Of a DNA stretch of 64,000 nt, positions 43,538 through 52,655 are shown in pieces. Under the pieces are notes generated by a model. That model made no database searches. It was not told the origin of the DNA and saw nothing but the letters and a program-made list of their open reading frames with translations. Position 1 is the stretch's first letter; each line of letters begins with the position of its first letter. The position numbers and the translations under genes were made by a program. The DNA lies in the NCBI GenBank assembly GCA_020851035.1, contig JADZDM010000010.1, positions 62,001 to 126,000 of the forward strand, read 5' to 3'. Source of the DNA: Gemmatimonadaceae bacterium (lineage in GTDB: Bacteria; Gemmatimonadota; Gemmatimonadetes; Gemmatimonadales; Gemmatimonadaceae).

Positions 43538-44971
43538 ATGCGCCCGCTTCGTCCCCTCGTCCTGACCCTGCTGCTGGCCGCCGGCCCGCTGGCGGCGCAG
43601 GACACGCCCACCGAGCGTGCCGTCGCGCGCGACGTGCTGCAGAAGATGGCTGTCCTCCAGCGCACCGTGGACGTTGCCGGCTGGACCACGCGACTGGCCG
43701 CCCCCGATGCGGCCCGCGACCGCGTGGCGGCGCGTGCGAAGGCCCTCATGGACAGCGAGCTGCTCGCGATGGGTGACGACATCACCCGCCACCCCGAGAT
43801 CGGCTTCAAGGAGGACCGGTCGGTGAAGATCCTCACCGACTGGCTCACGGCGCACGACTTCGAGGTGACGATGAACGCCGGCGGCTTCAGCACCGCGTTC
43901 GTCGCACGCAGCCGTCGCACCACCGGCGGCCCGGCCATGGGCATCGTGGTGGAGTACGACGCGCTCCGCGGCACGCAGGGCGACTATCACGGCGACCAGC
44001 ACAGCACGCAGGGCCCCGTCGGCCTCGCCGCGGCACAGGCACTGGTGGAGTGGCTGGTCGCGACGAAGACGCCGGGTCAGGTGGTCGTGATCGGCACGCC
44101 GGCCGAGGAGATGATGCCGCCGCCGGCGAAGACCGTGATGCACGCCGCCCACGTGTTCGACGGCCTGGACGTGGTGGTGCGCAGTCACTCGAGCATGGCG
44201 ACGCAACGTGCCGGCGCCGGCTTCGGCAGCTGCTGCCTGAACATCGACGGCGTGAAGTACACCTTCACCGGCGCCCCCGCGCACCAGATGACGCCGTGGG
44301 ACGGCCGCAACGCACTCACGGCGGTGCGCCACCTGTTCAACAGCGTCGACGCGCTGCGCGGCAGCATGCGCCCCGAGGCCCGCATGCAGGGCATCATCAC
44401 CGAGGGGGGCAAGGCGCCGAACGTCGTCCCCGACCGCGCCGTCGCCGACTTCTACATCCGCTATCCCGATGCGGTGTACCTGGCCCAGATGCGCCAGCTC
44501 ATCGACGACGCCGCACGGGGCGCCGCCCTCGCGACCGGCACCCGCGTGCAGATCGAGACCTATGGCTCCATGCGCGATGGCATCAGCCTCGGCACGCTGA
44601 ACGAGGCGGCCTTCGTGCACGTGAAGCGCTACGGCGGCGGCAAGGTGCAGGTGGAGCCCGGCAAGCCGCAGGGCTGGGAGGAGACCGGCAGCGTGTCGAG
44701 CGCGGTTCCAGGCGTCGGCCTCAGCGCCTGGACCTCCAACGGCGGCTACCACACCTACGAGATGCTGGAGGACGCCCTCGGTCCCGTCGGCCACGCCGGC
44801 TTCACCGTCGACGCACAGGCCATGGCGGCACTGCTCTACGACTTCGCCAGCAAGCCCGCCTTCCGCGCCGCGGTGAAGCAGGAATTCGAGGGCCTGAAGG
44901 GGCTCTACGAGGAGTACCAGGGCGCCCTCAAGGCCGCCTACACCCTGCCCGTCGTCCGCGATCCCAAGTAG
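43538..44971 (+). CDS. Secreted M20-family amidohydrolase (AbgB-like)
   Basis: This 477-residue protein has a signal peptide (cleavage near PLAAQ, residue 21) and the M20 dinuclear zinc fold. Landmarks are HPEIGFKED, VVEYDALRG, HGDQHSTQG (metal His), GTPAEEMMP (the catalytic Glu pair), VRSHSSMA and the lid region FTGAPAHQMTPWDGRNAL. It resembles p-aminobenzoyl-glutamate hydrolase and other amide hydrolases. It starts divergently from the TPP-controlled receptor, 235 bp apart. A role in releasing thiamine parts is possible but speculative; ordinary peptide or amide breakdown is as likely. Confidence 0.88.
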   Translation: MRPLRPLVLTLLLAAGPLAAQDTPTERAVARDVLQKMAVLQRTVDVAGWTTRLAAPDAARDRVAARAKALMDSELLAMGDDITRHPEIGFKEDRSVKILTDWLTAHDFEVTMNAGGFSTAFVARSRRTTGGPAMGIVVEYDALRGTQGDYHGDQHSTQGPVGLAAAQALVEWLVATKTPGQVVVIGTPAEEMMPPPAKTVMHAAHVFDGLDVVVRSHSSMATQRAGAGFGSCCLNIDGVKYTFTGAPAHQMTPWDGRNALTAVRHLFNSVDALRGSMRPEARMQGIITEGGKAPNVVPDRAVADFYIRYPDAVYLAQMRQLIDDAARGAALATGTRVQIETYGSMRDGISLGTLNEAAFVHVKRYGGGKVQVEPGKPQGWEETGSVSSAVPGVGLSAWTSNGGYHTYEMLEDALGPVGHAGFTVDAQAMAALLYDFASKPAFRAAVKQEFEGLKGLYEEYQGALKAAYTLPVVRDPK

Positions 44972-45016
44972 CTGCTGGCCGCAACGGAAAAAGCAACGGA
45001 ACAAGCAACGGCAAGA

Positions 45017-45248
45017 GCAACTGCTTCAACGCAAAGACGCAAAGGAACAGCGCAAAGGACGCAAAGAGGTCGGCCCGGAAGTCGACGGTCGCATCACGCG
45101 AGGCGTGAAGGAATTGAGGGGAACTGCGGTTGCACTTGCAGTTCCCCCAGCCTTTCCGATGCCCCTCGCCACACCGACAGTCGCATCACGCGCCGACCTC
45201 TTTGCGTCCTTGCGCTGTTCCTTTGCGCCTTTGCGTCAATGCAGTTGC
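45017..45248. repeat. Palindromic repeat element, about 230 bp
   Basis: This noncoding element fills the gap between the M20 and isomerase genes, which converge on it. It has terminal inverted arms of 57-58 bp (45017-45074 and 45192-45248, about 90% identical) built of GCAAAGG-type units. Just inside lie two 17-bp direct copies (45084-45100 and 45176-45192). A perfect 10-bp hairpin (GGGGAACTGC, 45118-45127/45138-45147) is at the centre. It looks like a miniature mobile or REP-type element and would form a large cruciform or RNA hairpin. Confidence 0.9.
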
Positions 45249-45259
45249 AGTTGACGGAC

Positions 45260-46219
45260 TCAGAGCCCAGCGATGAAGTCGTAGCTGCGCTTGAGCGCGA
45301 CATCGGGGTTGGCGACGACATCCTGCTCCACGAAGTAGTGCGCGACGCCCGAGCGCCGCGCCTGCGCCACGATCGAGCGGAGGTCGAGCACCCCGTCGCC
45401 CGCGGTGGTCATGTACGGGAACAGCTCCACCCACTCGCCCGAATTGCCGCCGTTGCCGCGGAAGCGCTTCCGCTCCTTCATGTCCTTCAGGTGCAGCATC
45501 GTGTAGCGGCCCGGGTGCGCGCGCAGCAGCTCCACCGGGTCGGCGCCACCGGCCGCGGTCCAGTACACGTCCATCTCCAGGTACACCAGCGACGGGTCGG
45601 TGCGCTCCAACAGGAGCTGCAGCGGCACCTGCCCGTCCATCGGCGTCAGGCCGTAGCCGTGGTTGTGATAGGCGAACTTGAGCCCGTTCCGCTTCGCCTC
45701 CGCGCCGACGGCGTTCATCGCGTCGGCCATGCGCCGGTACGCATCCAGGTCCTGACGCAGCTCGTCGGGGATGGACGGCAGCACGACGTACTCGTACCCC
45801 ACGTCGTGCGCCGCCTCCGCCAGCCGGCCCATGCCGCGCTGCAGCGTGAACCAGTCCGTGTGCGCGGAGGGGGCCTTCATGTGGTGCTCGTCGAGGATGG
45901 CGCGCACCTGGCGCCCCGTCATCCCGAAGAAGCCGCTCCCCGCGAACCCGACCTGCGGGATGATCTTCGCCCAGGCGTCGATGGCCGCCTGTTCGCTGAA
46001 CGCGTACGGTCCGAACAGCTCCACCTCGCGGTAGCCCATGCCTGCCAGCATGGCGATGGTGCCGCGGAAGTCGGCTTCCAGCATTTTCGGCACCGAGAAC
46101 AGCCCCAGCCCGACGTTGCGCAGGCGCGTCGGCGCCGGAACGAGGTGTCCGTCGAGGCGGGAGAGGCTGCCGGCGGCGGCGGCCGCAGCAGAAGTGAGCA
46201 TGAACTGACGGCGATCCAT
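45260..46219 (-). CDS. Exported sugar isomerase/epimerase-like TIM-barrel protein
   Basis: This 319-residue protein belongs to the xylose isomerase-like TIM-barrel family (COG1082). A Tat-type signal (MDRRQFMLTSAAAAAAGSLS) leads to the barrel. Metal-site residues include Glu in MGYREVELFG, the HNHGYG motif, LEMDVYW and MLHLKDM. These enzymes isomerise sugars or inositols, or act on sugar acids; exported copies are frequent in soil bacteria and mostly uncharacterised. The gene ends 12 bp from the palindromic element. Confidence 0.9.
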   Translation of the reverse strand: MDRRQFMLTSAAAAAAGSLSRLDGHLVPAPTRLRNVGLGLFSVPKMLEADFRGTIAMLAGMGYREVELFGPYAFSEQAAIDAWAKIIPQVGFAGSGFFGMTGRQVRAILDEHHMKAPSAHTDWFTLQRGMGRLAEAAHDVGYEYVVLPSIPDELRQDLDAYRRMADAMNAVGAEAKRNGLKFAYHNHGYGLTPMDGQVPLQLLLERTDPSLVYLEMDVYWTAAGGADPVELLRAHPGRYTMLHLKDMKERKRFRGNGGNSGEWVELFPYMTTAGDGVLDLRSIVAQARRSGVAHYFVEQDVVANPDVALKRSYDFIAGL

Positions 46220-46292
46220 GGGGACGGTCCAGCGCAGGTGAAAGGCCAGAAAACGGGACTGCGTGGACGTTACACCCGGGAACGCCGCCGGG

Positions 46293-47216
46293 TCACGGCT
46301 GCGCTGGCGCGCCCTCGACCGGCAGCGCCGGCGTGCGGCTCCAGGCCTGCCAGCTCCCGTCGAACACCCTGGCCTCGTAGCCGGCGAGACGGGCGTGGAG
46401 CCACAGCAGGCTCGCCTGCATCCCGGTGTGGCAGTAGGTGATCACCCGGTCACCGCCACGCGCACCGGCGCGCTCCAGCAGCGGCCGGACGGCGCGCGTC
46501 TCGCGCATCGCGCCGTTCACGCCGGTGAGCGACGTCAGCGGCACATTCCCGGCGCCGGGCACATGGCCCGCCCGCGGCATGCTGCCGGCGCTCGCCCCGG
46601 TGTAGAACTCCACCGCCCGGGCGTCCAGCACCTGGGTGCGTGGCGCGGTGCCAGGCGCCCCGGCCATCACCGCCTGCACATCGGCGATGGTCGCCACCCG
46701 CGACGCGTCGGGATGCAGCGTCAGCGTGGCCGGCGCGCGCGGCGTGCCGGCCGTGCGGGTCACCGGCAGCGTGCCACCTTCACGCCACGCCTCGATGCCG
46801 CCGTCCAGCACGGACACCTGAGACTCGAGGCCCAGTGCCGCCATGGTGAAGGCCAGCCGGGCCGCCGGCACCGCCACGCCGATCACCACCACGTGACGGC
46901 CGTCGGCCACGCCCACCGCCGTCAGCGCCGCCTGCAGCGCCCCCACCGTCGGCATCTCGTTCCGCAGCGAGTCGGCGCTCATCACGGCGTACGTGCCCAC
47001 CGGCAGCGGCACCGAGCCGGGAATGTGCCCTGCGTCATACTCGGCGCGGTCCGTCACCACGTGCACCAGTACCAGGCTCGTGTCACCGAGCCGTTTCGCG
47101 AGCCACTGCCGGGTCACCAGCAGCGGCGCGCGGCGTGCCTGGGCACCGGCGGCGGACGGCGTACCCGTGGCGAGCAGGGCGAGCAGCAGTGGCAGCGACA
47201 GGACGCGAAGACGCAT
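46293..47216 (-). CDS. Exported tandem-rhodanese sulfurtransferase
   Basis: This 307-residue protein has a signal peptide (cleavage near AAGAQ, residue 26) and two rhodanese domains. The first (about 34-155; VHVVTDRAEYDAGHIPGSVP) lacks the active-site Cys: its loop reads VVVIGVAV. The second (175-300; LDARAVEFY, GHVPGAGNV) has Cys in VITYCHTGMQAS. The layout matches thiosulfate sulfurtransferases of the SseA type, working in the periplasm, perhaps on thiosulfate. The start ATG gives a fine signal peptide; the longer frame upstream is unsupported. Confidence 0.9.
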   Translation of the reverse strand: MRLRVLSLPLLLALLATGTPSAAGAQARRAPLLVTRQWLAKRLGDTSLVLVHVVTDRAEYDAGHIPGSVPLPVGTYAVMSADSLRNEMPTVGALQAALTAVGVADGRHVVVIGVAVPAARLAFTMAALGLESQVSVLDGGIEAWREGGTLPVTRTAGTPRAPATLTLHPDASRVATIADVQAVMAGAPGTAPRTQVLDARAVEFYTGASAGSMPRAGHVPGAGNVPLTSLTGVNGAMRETRAVRPLLERAGARGGDRVITYCHTGMQASLLWLHARLAGYEARVFDGSWQAWSRTPALPVEGAPAQP

Positions 47217-47305
47217 GGGAGCCGGGCGGGTTCGGAGTGGGGCGGAGGATACCGGCAGCAATATCGCGGCCGCCCTGCACCGGGCCAACGCCCGCCGCAC
47301 AGGCG

Positions 47306-48406
47306 TCAGGGCGGGGTGACGACGAATGGCGACGACGCGAAGTTCATCACGCCCGACGGCAGCCCGGCGGGGTTGTAGTAGCTGCGGCGCGCCACGTCGA
47401 ACTTCGATGGCTGCCACGCCGAGGGGCCCGCGTACATCAGGTCGGCGGGATCCACGATCGTGTGACCACCAAGGCCATGGTCCGCCGCGGACGTCGACAC
47501 GCCGCCGAGCAGGTGGATCAGCTCGTGTGCCGCCACGAACTCGAGGTACCCCGGCGCGGCGGTCGGTACGGTCACGAAGCTGTTCTGGTCGCAGTTCCGG
47601 CCGCCGGCGATGGTGCCGTGCAGGTAGATCGCGGCGACCCGGCCCGGCAGCGCGGGTGGCCACGCGGCGCTCGCACACCGGTCGACGTGTCCACCCTCGT
47701 AGTAGACGAGATAGAGCTTCGTCGCACTCGCGGCGACGCCCGCCGCGACGAGGTCCTTCTCGATCGTGTCGCGGATGAACACGCCGTAGCCGCGGTACGT
47801 CGCGTCGGATCGCGGCAGCCGCACGAACTGCACGTCGGCGCCACCGTCGAACGTGTCGAGCCGGAAGTGGCGTCCCCCCGCCTGCGCCGACAGCCAGCGT
47901 TGCCACGACGACGCGGAGCGCTGGATCACCCCCGACGTGTCGCGCCCCTGATCCACGCCGTCGACCGGCAGCGCATAGAGCAGCTTGACCTGCGCCCCGC
48001 CGGCCTCGTCACTGCGATCACTCGTGCTCCGCGAGGCGATGGGAAGCGCGAACGCCACCGACGCCGTCGCGGCCCCACCGGCCGTCACCGGCGCGGTCAC
48101 ACTCCGCGGCGACGGCACGTGGCGCATCCCGGCATCCGCGATGTCGGTGGCCGCGACCGTGTACGCCCCGGGGGCAAGGCCGCTGAGCGTGGTCGAGCTC
48201 GTGAGCGAGCGCGCGAAGCCGCCCGGGCCGGTCACCTGCACCGCCGCCGCCAGGCCGCTCGCCGCCGCGACGGTGACCGTCAGCGAGCCGGTCGCAGCGG
48301 GAGGCGGGTTGGTGACGTCGCCGCCGTCACCACCGCCACATGCGGTGACGACGGCACCAAAAGCAGCGAACAGGGCGGTCGGGACACGACGCGGGACAGC
48401 GGACAT
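47306..48406 (-). CDS. Lipoprotein with HExxH metalloprotease-like domain
   Basis: This 366-residue lipoprotein (lipobox VTACGGG, Cys23) starts with a beta-sandwich like a carboxypeptidase regulatory domain (residues 38-115; TGPGGFARSL, LAPGAYTVAATD). Its second half is a putative zinc peptidase: VAAHELIHLLGG (HExxH, near 305) followed by GLGGHTIVDPADLMY. The family is not recognised beyond the motif. A disulfide-prone CASAAW and RNCDQNSF lie before the motif. It may cut extracellular protein or be a structural relative. Confidence 0.75.
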   Translation of the reverse strand: MSAVPRRVPTALFAAFGAVVTACGGGDGGDVTNPPPAATGSLTVTVAAASGLAAAVQVTGPGGFARSLTSSTTLSGLAPGAYTVAATDIADAGMRHVPSPRSVTAPVTAGGAATASVAFALPIASRSTSDRSDEAGGAQVKLLYALPVDGVDQGRDTSGVIQRSASSWQRWLSAQAGGRHFRLDTFDGGADVQFVRLPRSDATYRGYGVFIRDTIEKDLVAAGVAASATKLYLVYYEGGHVDRCASAAWPPALPGRVAAIYLHGTIAGGRNCDQNSFVTVPTAAPGYLEFVAAHELIHLLGGVSTSAADHGLGGHTIVDPADLMYAGPSAWQPSKFDVARRSYYNPAGLPSGVMNFASSPFVVTPP

Positions 48407-48497
48407 CGGTGTGCTCCAGGCAGGGGAGGGAAGGTCTCTCCCATCGCACGCGCAGGATCGTCGCCGATTCCCTCACCCACTCCGCCGCGTGCGCCGG

Positions 48498-49955
48498 TCA
48501 GCCCCCGCGACGGCGCACCGCGCCTGCGCGCCTGCCGGGCTTCCCCGCCACGCTCACGATCGTGCGGTAGATCATCTCCGTCCCCTGCTGCAGCGAAGCC
48601 ACGCTGACCCGCTCGTCGTTGCCGTGCATGCGGCGGAGCTCGTCGTTGGTGATCGGGTAGGGATAGATGCCGTAGACGGGGATGCCACGCGTGCGCCACG
48701 CCGCGGCATCGGTGCCGGCCTGGAACAGGTACGGCGTGACCTCGGCCGTCGGCCACTGCACCTTCGCCTCACGTGCCAGCGCCTGGTAGAGCTCCGTCTC
48801 CTGTCCCGACACCGGGATCGGCGCGGCCGGCGGGGCGTTCGAGGCCAGGCGTACCGTCACCCGCGGATCGTTCACCAGCCGCTCGATCAGGCGCACCATC
48901 TCGCGCGGATCGGTGCCCGGGATCAGCCGCAGGTTCAGCGTCGCCTCGGCCGAGCCGGGAATCACGTTGCTACGGAAGCCGCCGCTGATCAGCACCGGCG
49001 CGATGGTGTTGCGCATGATCGCATGCAGCAGCGGGTCCTGCGAGATCACGCTGTCCGCGCTGCGCACCTCAGCCGGTGATCCCTCCACCAGCTGGCGGAA
49101 GAGGCGCGCGGTGTCACCGGTGCTGGTGGTGGCCAGCGTGCGGAAGAACTGGCGGGATTCCGCCGTGAGCTGCACCGGCGACTCGTACGCCGCGATGCGC
49201 GCGACGGCACCACCGAGTGCCGCGATCGCGTTGTCGGGCAGCGGCATCGAGGAGTGCGTGGAGGTGCCCGTCGCCGTCAGCACCACGCCCGTGACCGACT
49301 TGTCGGCGGTCGAGATGCTCACGTACCGCACCCGGCCGGCGTCATCCTGGATCACCCAGCCGCCTTCGTTCAAGGCGAACTCGGCGTCCATCGAGGGCCA
49401 GTGGTCCCGCGCCAGCCACATCGTGTTCATCGGCGCCCCTTCCTCATCGGCCTCCGCGAGGAAGATGATGTCGCGCGACAGCGGCACCTTGCGCTCGGCG
49501 ATGCGCAGCAGCGCCGTCACGAACACGGCCATGCCCCCCTTGAAGTCGATGGCACCGCGTCCGTAGACGTGCCCGTCGCGGATCTCGCCCGCGAACGGGT
49601 CCATGCTCCACTTCTCGCGCTCCACGCCCACCACGTCGGCATGGGCCGCCAGCAGTACCGGCTTGCGCGTGCCGTCGCCCTTCAGCCGGGCGATGAAGTG
49701 CACCTTCGCCGAGTCGGGGGTCGGAATGACCTCCACCGTGAAGCCTGCGGCGCGGAAGCGCGGCGCGAGCAGCTCCGCCAGGGCCTGCGTGCGGCCCGGC
49801 GGGTTGCTGGTGTTGATGCGGATCAGCTCCGCCAGCAGGGCGGCCGTGGGATCGACGGGCGTACCCTGCGCGGCCACCCGCGCCGGCCGCGCGAGCAGCA
49901 GGCCGGCGAGGGGCAGGATCACCAGCGACAGCGCGCGACGCGGCAGGCGGGACAT
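48498..49955 (-). CDS. Exported M20 peptidase (carboxypeptidase type)
   Basis: This 485-residue zinc peptidase has a signal peptide (cleavage after ARVAAQ, residue 30) and the M20/ArgE-DapE fold. Metal ligands lie in LAAHADVVG (His105, Asp107), GAIDFKGG (Asp137) and AEADEEGAP (Glu171 or Glu172). The lid domain includes GTSTHSSMPLPDNAI, and the closing metal His is in IPVYGIYPYPITNDE and RMHGNDERV. It probably trims peptides or amides outside the cytoplasm. The ATG at 49955 is preferred over a GTG at 49985. Confidence 0.93.
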   Translation of the reverse strand: MSRLPRRALSLVILPLAGLLLARPARVAAQGTPVDPTAALLAELIRINTSNPPGRTQALAELLAPRFRAAGFTVEVIPTPDSAKVHFIARLKGDGTRKPVLLAAHADVVGVEREKWSMDPFAGEIRDGHVYGRGAIDFKGGMAVFVTALLRIAERKVPLSRDIIFLAEADEEGAPMNTMWLARDHWPSMDAEFALNEGGWVIQDDAGRVRYVSISTADKSVTGVVLTATGTSTHSSMPLPDNAIAALGGAVARIAAYESPVQLTAESRQFFRTLATTSTGDTARLFRQLVEGSPAEVRSADSVISQDPLLHAIMRNTIAPVLISGGFRSNVIPGSAEATLNLRLIPGTDPREMVRLIERLVNDPRVTVRLASNAPPAAPIPVSGQETELYQALAREAKVQWPTAEVTPYLFQAGTDAAAWRTRGIPVYGIYPYPITNDELRRMHGNDERVSVASLQQGTEMIYRTIVSVAGKPGRRAGAVRRRGG

Positions 49956-50018
49956 CGATGTGCACCGGGGAGGGTGGGGCTGCACGAACGCGCCGGCGGC
50001 ATCGCCGGCGCTACCGCA

Positions 50019-51491
50019 CTACTGCACGACCACCCGCTTCACCAGCGTGCCGGCCGGGATCACCTGGGCCGGATCCATCGCGTTGATCAGCGCCAGCTGC
50101 GCGATCGGGATCACCGACGGATACTGCTGGTTGAACTGCGTGAGCGACATCGCCGAGGGCAGCTGCACGATGCGCACGCGCTGCGGCGTGACCGTCAGCA
50201 GGCGCGGGTCGGTGACGCGCTGGAACGAGCCGATGACGTTGCGGAACACCCCGTCATACTGCTGGATCGACTGCTGCAGCGTGATCGCGAGCAGCTGGTA
50301 CGTGATGCCGTCCTGCTGGATGTAGGCCACGTAGCCGGCGAGCACCTTGCCGTCCTGCGTCTGCGCCGCGAACTGTCCGATCGCCGCCGTGTTGCCGTTG
50401 ATCGGGTTGGTGTAGACCTGGCCCGCCCGCACTCCCTGCTGCTGCAGGAACTTCTGCAGCGCCGCCTGCGGGGCCACGTTGCCGGCGAGGGTCAGCGCCA
50501 CCTGCGCATCACCCTGCGCGCTGGCCCCGATCACCTGCTCCGCCGAGTTCTGCGTGCGCCAGCCGGTCGGGAAGTCGAACCGGAACTGCATCGTCGGCTG
50601 GATGAACGTCGTCTGCTGGAAGTAGCCGGCGCGTGGATCCTCGCCGAAGATCATGCCGTCGATGCGGCGCAGGTACACGTCGCGATTGATCGTGGAGCCG
50701 GTGAACGACCGGCCCGCGGCCGCCATCCGCTGCGCCGTCTTCTCGACGCGGTTGCCCGGGTCGGGATGGGTGCTGAGCCACTCCGGCGTGCCACGCGCGC
50801 CTGCGCCACCCGACACCCGCTGCAGCGTCTTGAACATCTCGGCCATCTCGGTCGGCGCATAGTTCTTGGCCGTCATGTAGCGGAAGCCCAGCTCGTCGGC
50901 CTGGATCTCGTCGTCGCGGCTGAACTTCAGGAACAGGACACCCAGGCCCTGCGACGCCACGTCGCCGAACTGCTGCAGCTCCGGCTTCAGCACCATCGCG
51001 CCGATCAGGCCGATCTGCAGGATCTGCTGCTTGGACATCTGGCTCACGGAGTGCTTGGCCGTGACGTGGCCGGCCTCGTGGCCCAGCACCGACACCAGCT
51101 GCGCCTCGGAGTTCATGTGTGCGAGGATGCCGCGCGACACGAACACCGGCCCGCCGGGCAGCGCGAAGGCGTTCACGATCGGGTCATCGACCACCGAGAA
51201 GCTCCAGGGCAGATCGGGGCGCTCGGAGCTCTTCGCGATGCTGAGCCCGAGGCCGGACACGTAGCGCTGCAGCCCCGAGTCAGGATAGATGCCCATCTGC
51301 GCGGCGGCGGCCTTCGCCCCCTCCTGACCCATGGCGATCTCCTGCCCCTGGGGAATGAGCGAGAGTTCACGGCGCCCGGTGGCGGGGTTGGTGGCGCAGC
51401 CGGTGGCGGCGACGGACAGTGCCGCCCCGAGCGCCAGGCGACGGGCCAGGCGCGGGGCGGCGGACAATGGAAGCAGAATGCGCAAAGGCAT
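50019..51491 (-). CDS. Lipoprotein M48 metalloprotease (BepA/LoiP-like)
   Basis: This 490-residue lipoprotein (lipobox AATGCA, Cys32) is a zinc peptidase of family M48. The HEAGH motif lies at 138-142 (GHEAGHVTAKHS), and the third ligand is the Glu in DDEIQADELG. Two helices before it and a beta-rich C-terminal tail (from about 310) suggest a domain interacting with outer-membrane proteins. Such enzymes quality-control outer-membrane assembly in the periplasm. The gene stands between the M20 peptidase and the ABC exporter genes on the same strand. Confidence 0.93.
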   Translation of the reverse strand: MPLRILLPLSAAPRLARRLALGAALSVAATGCATNPATGRRELSLIPQGQEIAMGQEGAKAAAAQMGIYPDSGLQRYVSGLGLSIAKSSERPDLPWSFSVVDDPIVNAFALPGGPVFVSRGILAHMNSEAQLVSVLGHEAGHVTAKHSVSQMSKQQILQIGLIGAMVLKPELQQFGDVASQGLGVLFLKFSRDDEIQADELGFRYMTAKNYAPTEMAEMFKTLQRVSGGAGARGTPEWLSTHPDPGNRVEKTAQRMAAAGRSFTGSTINRDVYLRRIDGMIFGEDPRAGYFQQTTFIQPTMQFRFDFPTGWRTQNSAEQVIGASAQGDAQVALTLAGNVAPQAALQKFLQQQGVRAGQVYTNPINGNTAAIGQFAAQTQDGKVLAGYVAYIQQDGITYQLLAITLQQSIQQYDGVFRNVIGSFQRVTDPRLLTVTPQRVRIVQLPSAMSLTQFNQQYPSVIPIAQLALINAMDPAQVIPAGTLVKRVVVQ

Positions 51492-51590
51492 GGCAGGTTC
51501 AGTTGAGGTCGGCGACGCCGAGTCCAGGAGGGCACCAGCACCGGTGCTACCCCAAATCTGAACCGGGGGGCGCCGATCCGCCCACCGCCC

Positions 51591-52655
51591 TCACTGCCAG
51601 CGGAAGATCCGCAGCGCCACCGCCAGCCCGACCACCAGGTAGGCCAGCAGCAGCAGGAGCTGCGGCAGCACCGCACCCAGCCCCGCCCCCTGCAGCATGA
51701 TCGCCCGCAGCCCGTTCACCAGCGCCGTCAGTGGCAGTGCCTGCACCACGGGCTGGATCGCGGCCGGGAAGTTGCTCGCCGAGAAGAACACGCCCGAGAA
51801 GATCCACATCGGCATCATCACCAGGTTTGTGATGCCGGACACCCCCTCGATCGTGCGTGACCGGGACGACACCAGCAGCCCGATGGCCCCGAACGCTGCC
51901 GCCCCGACGAAGGCCACCAGCAGCAGCGTCGGCAGCGCCCCGCGGATCGGCACGTCCAGCACCAGCGCCCCGAACCCCAGCAGCACCGCGACCTCGAGCC
52001 CCAGGAACACCAGCCGCGAGAGCACGAACGAGAGCAGGTACTCGAGGCGGGACATCGGCGTCGCGGCCAGCCGCTTCAGCAGTTTCTTGTTCCGCTGCGT
52101 CACGATGCCGAACGCCAGGCTCCAGATGCTGCTGCCCATGATGTTCATGCCGAGCAGCCCGGGCAGGAAGAAGTCGATGTAGCGCGAGCCCCGCTCACGC
52201 ACCGTGACCTCCGTGACCGGCACCACGTCGGCGCGCCCGCGCGCCCGCTGCAGGATGTCGTCCGTGAGCTCGCGTGCGGCGCGGCCCTCGGGACGCGTGG
52301 GATCGTAGCGATACTCCACGCCACCGCCGGCCGTGGTGCCCACCACCAGCGCCGCGGTGCCGGTGCGCAGCACGTCACCGGCGCTGTCTCCGGGAATCAC
52401 CCGCGCGCGCAGCCGGTTCCCGGTGTCGGCGGCGGCGGCGGTCAGCGCCGCCAGCGTGCGCTGCGCGTCACTGTCGGCCGGTGCCGCCGCCACCAGCGCG
52501 ATCACTGACTCCTCGGGTGCCTTGTCGCGGAAGGCGATCGCGAGCCCGCCCGCCAGCAGCAGCGGGAACACGAACGTCCAGAACACGGCCTCCGGCTCGC
52601 GGATGAACTCGCGGAAGCGCGTCAGCGTGAGCTGGTGCAGCGAGGCGAGGCGCAT
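51591..52655 (-). CDS. ABC-2 type exporter permease
   Basis: This 354-residue inner-membrane protein has one helix near 23-45, a periplasmic domain (about 50-175), then five helices, with the ABC-2 signature region SRLEYLLSFVLSRLVFLGLE and SGITNLVMMPMWIFSGVFFS. It would move a drug, lipid or polysaccharide with the ATPase encoded just upstream; its start codon overlaps that stop as TGATG. No accessory periplasmic adaptor is nearby, so substrate is unknown. Confidence 0.92.
   Translation of the reverse strand: MRLASLHQLTLTRFREFIREPEAVFWTFVFPLLLAGGLAIAFRDKAPEESVIALVAAAPADSDAQRTLAALTAAAADTGNRLRARVIPGDSAGDVLRTGTAALVVGTTAGGGVEYRYDPTRPEGRAARELTDDILQRARGRADVVPVTEVTVRERGSRYIDFFLPGLLGMNIMGSSIWSLAFGIVTQRNKKLLKRLAATPMSRLEYLLSFVLSRLVFLGLEVAVLLGFGALVLDVPIRGALPTLLLVAFVGAAAFGAIGLLVSSRSRTIEGVSGITNLVMMPMWIFSGVFFSASNFPAAIQPVVQALPLTALVNGLRAIMLQGAGLGAVLPQLLLLLAYLVVGLAVALRIFRWQ

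Noticed and set aside
43442-45004. 520-codon minus-strand frame
   Set aside because: Antisense shadow of the M20 amidohydrolase gene.
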